From Cyathus striatus (Eukaryota > Basidiomycota > Agaricomycetes > Agaricales > Nidulariaceae), in assembly GCA_025738555.1 (NCBI GenBank), contig JAOVFP010000021.1, forward strand, positions 1,240,001-1,304,000: 64,000 nucleotides of DNA. The letters run 5' to 3'. Both the position numbers and the translations under genes were made by a program. Below, one piece after another: positions 23,060 through 31,162 of the stretch (its first letter is position 1; each line of letters opens with the position of its first letter). The notes beneath the pieces are model-generated. The model searched no databases and had not been told where the DNA came from. It saw nothing but the letters and a program-made list of their open reading frames with translations.

Positions 23060-23145
23060 CTATGCTAGGGTTTAGCTAGGGTTAGGTCTACCTACAATTG
23101 CCAAAAATGGCATGCGACTGCCATGATTTCTGCAAACGGCTGTAA
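23060..23145 (-). repeat. right terminal inverted repeat of the Tc1-type element
   Basis: Ends GGCTGTAA followed by TA. Inverted match to 20,094-20,180. Confidence 0.8.
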
Positions 23146-23215
23146 TAGTAGCTAAATGTTATGTGGTTCTATGTACTCCAACCTCACAACATTAAGTTAC
23201 CACATACACAACTAC

Positions 23216-23309
23216 AACTCAAGTTTGGTGTATAAGTCAAGTACCCACTAGTGCTCATATACAGTCAGTTACAATTGCTGAGCTTGGGGTTCAATTCCTG
23301 TACTTGAAA
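23216..23309 (+). repeat. tRNA-like repeat, long type, CpG-decayed
   Basis: A paralog of 27,950-28,042 with B box GGTTCAATTCC instead of GGTTCGATTCC. Followed by a T-run and CTTTATATTA. Confidence 0.6.
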
Positions 23310-23555
23310 TAGACTGTTGTTACATATGGTTTTTTTTTCTTTATATTATGATAGATATTTGTAAACTTACTTGAACATGAATATATATATATGCATGTGC
23401 ATTTAATAGCTACGTCATTCACACCTTACTTTACTTACAAGCTTGCCTCTATAATTCCGACAATATCATTTATAAATAGCCCACAGTGCTGATTCAGGGG
23501 ATGGTGAAATCTACATATTTTCACAACATTTCATGCAGTGCATGTACACTTCTAC

Positions 23556-23649
23556 AACTTGAGTTTGGTGTACCAGTCAAGTACCAGCTAGTGCTAGTAT
23601 ACAGTCAGTTGCAGTTGCTGATCTTGGGGTTCGATTCCTGTACTTGAAT
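23556..23649 (+). repeat. tRNA-like repeat, long type, partly CpG-decayed
   Basis: ACTTGAGTTTGGTGTACCAG ... GGGGTTCGATTCC ... TACTTGAAT, followed by a T7 run about 25 bp downstream. Its CpG content is intermediate between the left block and the 25-28 kb copies. Confidence 0.6.
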
Positions 23650-23698
23650 ATGTCATACAACTTGTTCTATAATTTTTTTCTTTATATTACAATTGATT

Positions 23699-25260
23699 CC
23701 CACTACCTTTTAAGGTAGTGGGTTTTGAGGAGGTTTGGATTTCCTTATAAGACAATTTGTGGATCACGTTTGGGATCCCACTTTCTGGCCACCTGATTGG
23801 CTGATGCCTTTTCGGGACACTTTGTGATCGGTTACTCTTCATTCTTTCCATCCTGTTATCTTTTTGTTTTCTAACGTTTTCTACTATTCTTTTATTCATT
23901 ACTTCTCTGCATACATCATGTTATATCCCCCACCTCAAGTCCCCACCAAGCATCCGCAATTCTAAATGCTTGACAATATCGTGTCACCATAAAAACAAAA
24001 CAATATGTTCAACTATCGCAGGAAACTTCTTTACCATCCCGCTCTCCTCAGCCTAACTTGCACCTGACTAAACTGCGCAGGGATCTTCAACTCCTCCGGC
24101 AGAGTGCTCCTCAGAACACTGCTGCACTCACACCAGGGGAGATATTCTAATTGATCGCAACACTGTCTACAATGTAGACTGCAGGGTCTAGGCAACTTCG
24201 GCTCCGACACCATTCTCTAGGATGAAGGGCTCATCATATTGGACAACGTAAGCATAGGAGACACGAAGAAATTTCAGAACTCCAAGATTCGACAGGAGCC
24301 TCGTCGTCAATGACAGTCGTGTTGTGATTTTGAGTGTTTGGTTAGTACTTGAAGATATAAACTAACTCAACCATGTAGTGCTTTTTCGTCATGCTTTGAA
24401 AACATATGTTTCCACACCACAATACTTGAAGCCCAGAAGTTCCACTCACTTGCAGTCAATAATGTGGCACGTTCTATGTTTACAGCTGGTGTAGTTTTGG
24501 CCAACATCAATCTCACTGTCACTCTTCTAATCTCTCGCTGTGCCCATCGATCTCATTGCCAGCTCCCCATCATTCGTTATAATCCGCAGTTGTGGGTCGC
24601 AGTGACAGTGACGTTCTATGTAAGCATCAACATATTGTCTAACATTTAAGTGTGGATGTACAATATCCCTTTCTTGGGTTTCACAGAAAGAGCTTATGCA
24701 CGATCTAGCTAACGTACTGTATATTTTCTATGTCTTTCTTTTCGTCAAAACAAATTCTAATTAGTAATGCCCAGTCGATTCCTATCGTAAGGTCCATAAT
24801 TCCGCTCAGCTTTACCTCCAACATGTTCGGGTGATTGTCATCACTGGTCTGAATAATTTCATTCTTACAGGTTCAAACCTTGTGCGAGAACCACAGTTAT
24901 CATAGTCTCCCATAGCCAGACTACAGATCATGTATGTCGATGTTGTTTTCATTGTAATTTGTAGGACAACTCACGTACTGTAAGTAAAGGTATCAGATCA
25001 AATAAGACTGCTTATATTATGATCTTGATTATCAAAGTTAGCGATTGAATGAATGGCCGTGTCTGACTACCACTATGGCCATATGTACTAAACATCAGAT
25101 CATCAAAGCTTTAGGCAGCTTCTAGAAGTAGTAATGGTCCACTCACTTTTCATACTGCTAATTAATCAACACCATTGTTCAACCCATGAGTTCAGAGTTA
25201 TGGTCAACAGTTCAATCATATATAAGAGGGGGGTAGTGGGCTTTGCCGCTTGCCGGTCCT
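23699..25260. mobile_element. possible 1.56-kb insertion with hairpin termini
   Basis: Begins with a 24-nt palindrome (arms CCCACTACCTT/AAGGTAGTGGG, 23,699-23,722) and ends with GTAGTGGGCTTTGCCGCTTG..CCGGTCC at 25,231-25,260. The same two termini recur at 38,968 and 40,868. It interrupts the tail that normally follows a tRNA-like unit. No gene is recognised inside; the short frames at 24,031-24,213 and 24,464-24,649 show nothing familiar. Confidence 0.35.
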
Positions 25261-25352
25261 ATTCCTTTATATTTATAAGCGTATTTTCATAGCCCAAATT
25301 TTAAATAAGTACTCCAATCTCATAACATTCAGTTACCACGTTCACTTCAACA

Positions 25353-25426
25353 GCTCGATTTTGGTCAGTCAAGTGCCAGCTAGTGCATGCAATTGCTGAG
25401 CTTGGGGTTCGATTCCCGTACTCGAA
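25353..25426 (+). repeat. tRNA-like repeat
   Basis: A short variant with the D arm partly deleted, B box GGTTCGATTCC and acceptor half ACTCGAA. Confidence 0.6.
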
Positions 25427-25524
25427 CTAACTCCACACAACGCTAGACCTAGAAATATACTTTTTGGACTGGCCAACTAAGTACTACAATCTCACAACAT
25501 CCAGTTCCCATATACATAACTACA

Positions 25525-25607
25525 ACTCGAGTTTGGTGTACCAGCTACTTATTCCTGCCTCTCGCGATAATTAGCTCTCATAAAGGTTCGATTACCCACA
25601 CTGGAAT
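25525..25607 (+). repeat. tRNA-like repeat, type with CTGCCTCTCGCGATA body
   Basis: Starts ACTCGAGTTTGGTGTACCAG. B box GGTTCGATTACC, degenerate 3' acceptor. Followed by a T6 run. Confidence 0.55.
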
Positions 25608-25841
25608 TATCCAAAAGACTTTTTTTCGTTTCTGTATATTACGTTCCTTGAATTATTTCATATTATTTCGCATGAGAAGATTTACTTTGTGTATAGTTCT
25701 AGATTCAACCATATCATTCATATTCAGCTGCCATTTACATGATGTAAACTACTAGTATAGTAATAACCCAGTGTCGATTCAGGGGATGGTGAAATCTGTA
25801 CATTTTCATGACATTTCACGCAGTGCACGTACACAACTACA

Positions 25842-25933
25842 ACTCGAGTTTAGTATACCAGTCAAGTATCCGCTATCGCTAGTATACGGTCAGTTGCGAT
25901 AGCTGAGCTTGGGGTTCGATTCCCGTACTTGAA
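25842..25933 (+). repeat. tRNA-like repeat, long type
   Basis: ACTCGAGT 5' acceptor, A-box-like TTAGTATACCAG, B box GGTTCGATTCC, 3' ACTTGAA, then a T7 run about 20 bp downstream that would suit Pol III termination. Confidence 0.65.
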
Positions 25934-26071
25934 TTACCTGGGCCAAAACTTTTTTTCTTTATATTACGATGGATATTATGAGTGCATTTTCATAGCTCAC
26001 TCCGGGTTTTTGTGTTGGTACAACTATGTACTCCAATTACACAACATCCATTTCGCGCATCCATAACTACA

Positions 26072-26153
26072 ATTCGAGCTTGGTGTACCAGTGAAGTACA
26101 ACATACGGTCGGCTCCAATTGCTGAGCTTGGGGTTCGATTCCCCGTAATTGAA
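26072..26153 (+). repeat. tRNA-like repeat with best-paired T arm
   Basis: Acceptor strands ATTCGAG and AATTGAAT. The T stem TGGGG/CCCCG is fully paired around TTCGATT, supporting tRNA descent. A T7 run follows. Confidence 0.65.
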
Positions 26154-26390
26154 TAATGCCGGTCAATAGTATTTTTTTATTTATATTACGATAGAGCCTA
26201 CTTGAACATATATATATGTATGTGCATTTTATAGCTGCGTCATTTACTTATAAGCTTACCTCTATAATTCCAACGATATCATTCATAAATAGCCTACAGT
26301 GCCGATTCAGGGGATGGTGAAATCTGCACTTCCCACCTTCGTAATTTGGGAGTTTCACGCAGTACGCTTACAGAACTACAACACGAGTTT

Positions 26391-26458
26391 GGTGTACCAG
26401 TCAAGTACCAGCTAGCGCCATACGATGCTGAGCTTGGGGTTCGATTCCCGTACTTGAA
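26391..26458 (+). repeat. tRNA-like repeat, short type
   Basis: 68 nt, so of canonical tRNA size: ACGAGT acceptor, TGGT/ACCA D stem, B box GGTTCGATTCC, 3' ACTTGAA. Confidence 0.65.
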
Positions 26459-26540
26459 ATAATTCTCCCATACAAAATATTTTTCTTTATATTACGATAG
26501 ATAGATATTTTATAAATAGCCCTCAGTGATCCAGGGGACT

Positions 26541-26705
26541 CAGTGTGGCGTTTAGCTGTATCGGCTTCAAAGCTCAATCCAGAGCCTACTTTACTTGGTA
26601 GTACAACTTCTAGGTCGTAGTTTCAGTTTATCCTAGAGCAAATGCCAATTTACACTGTCTTATAAGTAATATTATTAACCATCGTGAATGTCGGATCCGG
26701 ATAAA
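26541..26705. repeat. GTGGCGTTTAGC...GGATCCGGATAAA module, copy 1
   Basis: About 165 bp, repeated partly at 26,990-27,085 and again at 30,392-30,536, between tRNA-like units. No coding frame. Confidence 0.55.
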
Positions 26706-26844
26706 AAGTGCCGACTTATTACGAGCTTCAATTCCAACGATATCATTCATAAATAGCCCACAGTACTGATTCAGGGGATGGTGAAATCAGCACTTCCCAC
26801 CTTCGTAATGTGGGGGTATCACGCAGTACGCTTACAGAGCTACA

Positions 26845-26922
26845 ACTCGAGTTTGGTGTACCAGTCAAGTACCAGCTAGCGATATACGTTGCTGAGCTTG
26901 GGGTTCGATTCCCGTACTTGAA
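26845..26922 (+). repeat. tRNA-like repeat, short type, cloverleaf-compatible
   Basis: Pairs as acceptor TCGAGT/ACTTGA, D stem TGGT/ACCA, anticodon-type stem AGCGA/TTGCT with a 6-nt loop, and a T arm around TTCGATT with B box GGTTCGATTCC. A T5 run lies about 20 bp downstream. The clearest case that the family derives from a tRNA. Confidence 0.7.
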
Positions 26923-27109
26923 ATAATTCACCTTGAAAAACTCTTTTTCTGTATAATTTTGTAAATAGTCCAGTGATTCAGGGGACTCAGTGTGGCGTTT
27001 AGCTGTATCGGCTTCAAAGTTCAATCCAGAGCCTACTTTAGTACTTAGTACTACTAAGTACTTCTAGGTCGTGGTTTCAGTTTATTCAGTTCGCACATAC
27101 CCTACTACA

Positions 27110-27197
27110 ACTTGAGTTTGGTGTACGAGCTATTCCCGCCTCTCGCGATATTTCAAGTAGCTCTCATAATCGGGGTTCAATTCCTCGTACTCGAACT
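27110..27197 (+). repeat. tRNA-like repeat, CTCTCGCGATA body
   Basis: A-box-like TTGGTGTACGAG, B box GGTTCAATTCC, acceptor half ACTCGAAC. The paralog at 19,330-19,420 differs mostly at CpG. Confidence 0.6.
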
Positions 27198-27360
27198 GTT
27201 CCCTTCATCCAGTAATTTTTTTTTCGTTTCTTTATATTACGACCCTCGAATTATTCCATATCAAAAGATTTACTTCAAGTCTTTTTATAAGTTACCAGAC
27301 TCAACCATTTCATTGAGCTACCATTTACATGATCTAAGTCACTAGTTTAGCAGTAACTAC

Positions 27361-27433
27361 AGTCGAGTTGCTGTACCAGTTGTTATCGCCTTCCGCGATC
27401 GCGGGGGCTTATAATACTTGCCTACTCGAACTA
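27361..27433 (+). repeat. tRNA-like repeat, divergent
   Basis: AGTCGAGTTGCTGTACCAG start and CTACTCGAACTAA end with a GC-rich middle hairpin (CCGCGATCGCGG). The B box is missing. Confidence 0.4.
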
Positions 27434-27571
27434 AATCTGGATGATTGTAAACTTAAAAGATGTACTTTTGTATAGACTTAACTAAGTACTCCAACATCGC
27501 AACCATAAATATCAATTGCAATATAAAGAAAAAAATTATGGAACAAGTTGCGAGCCGCAACTTACGACATA

Positions 27572-27663
27572 TTCAAGTACGGGAATCGAACACCAAGCTC
27601 AGCAATTGCAACTGACTGTATACTAGCGCTAGCGGGTACTTGACTGGTACACCAAACTCGAAT
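27572..27663 (-). repeat. tRNA-like repeat, long type, minus strand
   Basis: Reverse complement runs from AATTCGAGTTTGGTGTACCAG-like to GGTTCGATTCCCG and TACTTGAAT (here the B box lies in GTGTTCGATTCCC). CpG-intact partner of 19,790-19,895 and of the split copy at 4303-4770. Confidence 0.6.
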
Positions 27664-27751
27664 TGTAGTTATGTACGCGTGAAATGGATGTTGTGAGGTG
27701 GGAGTATGACATAGTTGAGCCAATACAAAAAGTACACTTCATTAAAACTCA

Positions 27752-27833
27752 GTTCGAGTACGGGGAATCGAACCACGAGCAAGAGCTTCCGCTGTCACGG
27801 GGGGTAATAGCAGCAGCTACACCAACTCGACTT
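27752..27833 (-). repeat. tRNA-like repeat, minus strand, type with CACGGGGGGTAA body
   Basis: Reverse complement has GTGGTTCGATTCCCCG and acceptor half ACTCGAACT. CpG-intact partner of 19,968-20,055. Confidence 0.6.
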
Positions 27834-27949
27834 GTAGTTATTTACTACTATACTACTGGTTTACATCATGTTAATAGTAGCTGGATGTTATGTGGTTCTA
27901 TGTACTCCAACCTCACAACATTAACTTAGTTACCACGTACATAACTACA

Positions 27950-28042
27950 ATTTGAGTTTGGTGTACCAGTCAAGTACCTGCTAGCGCTAGTATACAGTCA
28001 GTTGCAATTGCTGAGCTTGGGGTTCGATTCCCGTACTTGAAA
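27950..28042 (+). repeat. tRNA-like repeat, long type
   Basis: Like the short type but with about 20 extra nucleotides in the anticodon-loop position, which looks like an intron-sized insertion. B box GGTTCGATTCC, 3' ACTTGAA. Confidence 0.65.
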
Positions 28043-28285
28043 TAGATCAGTGTTGATTATGGTTTTCTTCTTTATACCACGACAGATATCTGTGAACTTA
28101 CTTGAACATGAATATATATATGTATGTGCATTTTATAGCTACGTCATTCACACCTTACTTTACTTACAAGCTTGCCTCTATAATTCCGACAATATCATTT
28201 ATAAATAGCCCACAGTGCTGATTCAGGGGATGGTGAAATCTGCATATTTTCACGACATTTCATGCAATGCACGTACACTTCTACA

Positions 28286-28363
28286 ACTCGAGTTTGGTGT
28301 ACCAGTCAAGTACCAGCTAGCGCAATACGATGCTGAGCTTGGGGTTCGATTCCCGTACTTGAA
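28286..28363 (+). repeat. tRNA-like repeat, short type
   Basis: ACTCGAGTTTGGTGTACCAG start, B box GGTTCGATTCC, 3' ACTTGAA, then a T5 run. Confidence 0.65.
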
Positions 28364-29282
28364 TATGTTCTAAATCTACATGAATTTTTGTATTGGATCA
28401 ACTAACTTAAATGGGTACTCCAATCTCATGGGCTTACAAGAATTCCAGTTGAGGTGGATTTCTTTCGAGTGAAATCGAGTGACGTTCGAGTTGCAATCGA
28501 GTAGCATTCGAGTTGCGATCGAGTGACAATCCGAGATTCGAGTAACGAAAAAAAATTGAGTCCGTAATGATGTGTTTTTAATACATTCTTGTACTCTACA
28601 CTACTCTCATATCTCCCCTCTGTCCCGCCCCCCCCGCCCGCCATTTCCTTCAATGTTCTCACCTTGTTCAAAAATTCCCGCGCATGATCTTACCTTTGTC
28701 CATGTTTGCAATTGCTGTCATTGACATCCATCAATGCCATCAAACTCACTTCCTCAAGGCCGCCGCACATATTGATGGGTGATGTATTGATGGGCGCCCT
28801 TCCTCATCATCATGCTCAACAGTGAGCAAGTAATTTCGCATTTTCTAGCTCAATATTTACTGTTTTCTATTGAATCTTTTTGTAACGCCTATCACACACT
28901 ACCCCTTGTACATTACACTGTACCTTAGATGTTATATGAAAGGGTAATCTTTTGAAAATGCGAAATAATTTAAATTTCTACTGTGGAATAATTAACACTT
29001 TGTACAATGAATGCTACAATTATAATTCATGAACCATAGGTACTGTTGAATGGTTATAAATTTAAGGGAAAGTCCAATAAATTTGCAATATGTGCGTGGG
29101 AAAATGAAAGCAGAGGGCGGGAAACAACAAATTGATGAAATAATGAAGTGTGGGAAATCATAAGCGATGGCGGGCAACGCCAAAATGCTTGGGAAATGTT
29201 AAGGATGAGTATTTAGTGAAGGAAATACCGTGGGAATTTTTGAGAAGAGGGGCGGGCAGCAGTGAGTAGGAATTGAATGTGA

Positions 29283-29515
29283 TAAGCGGAGGCGTGGGAA
29301 ACGATGAGTGGGAAGGTTGGCATCCATCACAATGACAAGCGGAGGCGTGGGAAACGATGAGCGGGGAGGTTGACATTCATCACAAATGATCAGCGGAGGC
29401 GTGGGAAACAACGAGCGGAGAGGTTGACATCAATCAAGTAGTATAATATTTAAGCGGAGGCGTGGGAAACAATGAGCGGGACATTAATGAATATAGCTGA
29501 TAAGCGGAGGTGCGG
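29283..29515. repeat. minisatellite, about 50-60 bp unit, five copies
   Basis: Each unit starts near AGCGGAGGCGTGGGAAAC and continues with GAGCGG..GGTTGACATC. Lengths vary between units. Confidence 0.65.
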
Positions 29516-29599
29516 GAAAGTTTGAGCGGGAGGGCGGATGAGAGCGAAGTACACAAGAAGTACAATTAAATTTAAAATTGAGTGAGTTAAGGAAGCAAA

Positions 29600-29810
29600 T
29601 TCAAGTGACACATTCGAGTGAAAATTCAAGTAACAGTCGAGTTGCATTCAAGTTACATTCGAGTTGCATTCGAGTAAGATTCGAGTGATATTTTTTTCGA
29701 GTGACAACAATTTTATTCAAGTCACAATTCGAGTCGCATTCGAGTAGCATTCAAGTCGCAATCGAGTGAAAATTCAAAATTCGAGTGAAATTCGAGTGAC
29801 ATTTGAGTGA
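29600..29810 (+). repeat. TTCGAGT subterminal repeat cluster
   Basis: More than a dozen TTCGAGT/TTCAAGT words spaced 8-15 bp apart and alternating with GACA/GCA, all in the same direction. Related clusters are at 28,460-28,545 and 30,005-30,090. Arrays of this kind are transposase-binding sites in several DNA transposons; that role is inferred here. Confidence 0.6.
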
Positions 29811-30147
29811 CATATGCAACAGTGAGAAAAATATTATATCATTACTAGCTCATTTCTTGCGCATTTTACTTAGTTGTTTTAGTTTAATGTATTGTTCATT
29901 AAGTACATAATATTAAGATAGCTATTTAACAACTGGAGTGGCAAACAAGTACATAAATCATGTAATAAAGCTACTGAAATTAAGTGAGATAATTAAGCAA
30001 GTGAAAATCGAGTGAAAATCGAGTGACACTTCGAGTGACAATTCAAGTGACATTCGAGTAACGTTCGAGTGACATTCGAGTGACACTCAACTGGATTTCC
30101 TGTAGGCCCCAATCTCATAACATTCAGTTACCACGTTCATTTCAACA

Positions 30148-30229
30148 ACTCGAGTTTGGCGAACCAGTCATGCAAGTACCAGCTAGCGCTTGCAATTGCT
30201 GAGCTTGGGATTCGATTCCCATACTTGAA
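30148..30229 (+). repeat. tRNA-like repeat
   Basis: ACTCGAGTTTGGCGAACCAG start, GATTCGATTCCC in place of the B box, 3' ACTTGAA. Immediately right of the Mutator-like element. Confidence 0.55.
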
Positions 30230-30391
30230 CATTGATTCGTATGTTGATTCGAAGACTATTTTCTTTACATTACGATAGATATCTATGAGTATATTTTCAT
30301 AGCTACGTCATAGTGCACCTTAAGCAACCTTTATAAACTTTATAATCCCAACGATAATACTTAGGTATAAATAGCCCCCAGTGATTCAGGG

Positions 30392-30536
30392 GATGGTGGG
30401 TGGCGTTTAGCTGTATCGGCTTCACTTGGTAGTACAACTTCTAGGTCGTAGTTTCAGTTTATCCTAGAGCAAATGCCATTTTACAGTCGTGCTTACAGTA
30501 TTAATAATTATCGTGAATGTCGGATCCGGATAAAGG
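30392..30536. repeat. GTGGCGTTTAGC...GGATCCGGATAAA module, copy 3
   Basis: Near-identical to 26,541-26,705, with a short deletion. Confidence 0.55.
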
Positions 30537-30539
30537 TGC

Positions 30540-31162
30540 CCTAAGCCCAAGGGGAAATAAGCATCCCGGTCCAGTGGAGTAAGTATACTGAGTGGTGGAA
30601 TTAGAGAGAGATAAGATAGGAAAAAGGAAGAAAAGAAGAAGAAGTAAGTAAAAGCGTGCCCTGATTTTCACTTCCTCGTCCGAGGATTTCCGTTCATATC
30701 CATATTCATTACGAATCCATCTTCCTTCTTCATTTCTCATCGTGCTATATATACAAGCACCATAATAACCATTAGTTCATCCGTGTATGTCAAATACAAA
30801 TATCCTATATCAGTTGTACTACCACAAATGTAGTAAAAGTAGAAGGCAGATCGACAGATGTCAGCTAGAAGTGGATTCCGATGAGAGTTAAGGAAAGGAA
30901 TGGGCATATGTTTTCAAATCGGCATGCGAGGAACCGAGGACCCGCGGTCACGCGCACCTGTCACTGTCAGTGATGTCCGGCAAAACAAAACCCGAAAGGT
31001 TCAGGTCGGTGTTGTGTCCCTGCAGAGCACATTACACTTTAAAAGTTTGAGGTCTTAGTTTACCCTGCCTGCCTTTCTCTCTGTTCCTCTCACCTTCACT
31101 TCCCTCTTACCTTCTCCACGTAATCGTGCCTACTCCTTCCAAAAGAAAAGAAAAGCAAGATC
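30540..31162. other. intergenic region upstream of the SDR gene
   Basis: No gene seen; the minus-strand frame at 30,501-30,740 has no motif. The last 100 bp are pyrimidine-rich and run into an A/G-rich leader just before ATG 31,163, typical of fungal 5' UTRs. No convincing TATA. Confidence 0.4.

Larger units (their letters stand above)
20094..23145. mobile_element. 3.05-kb Tc1/mariner-type element with two convergent genes
   Basis: Inverted repeats of about 80 bp start TTACAGCC at 20,094 and end GGCTGTAA at 23,145, with TA on each side (20,092-20,093 and 23,146-23,147). Inside, a spliced plus-strand accessory gene (20,225-21,863) meets a minus-strand DD34E transposase (21,945-23,018). Joined flanks correspond to the uninterrupted segment around 27,870, apart from about 6 bp missing on the left. 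Both genes carry stops. Confidence 0.8.
28430..30109. mobile_element. 1.68-kb non-autonomous TIR element with 9-bp target duplication (Mutator-like?)
   Basis: Ends GGGCTTACAAGAATTCCAG... and its inverted partner, a 24-bp TIR with about 4 mismatches (GGGCYTACARGAAWTCCAG then TTGAG). CAATCTCAT is duplicated at 28,421-28,429 and 30,110-30,118; the paralog at 25,316 has it once. A 9-bp duplication and such TIRs fit Mutator-like elements. Inside are three clusters of TTCGAGT-type words (28,460-28,545; 29,600-29,810; 30,005-30,090) and a 55-bp minisatellite at 29,283-29,515. No transposase frame. Confidence 0.72.

Noticed and set aside
26391..26922. Functional tRNA genes
   Set aside because: Acceptor and T arms are only partly paired, the D loop is oversized, anticodon loops are not 7 nt and copies are highly repeated. 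tRNA-derived repeats explain them better.
28426..28671. 81-aa minus-strand frame in the Mutator-like element
   Set aside because: Composed of subterminal repeats and low-complexity Gly codons; no transposase signature.
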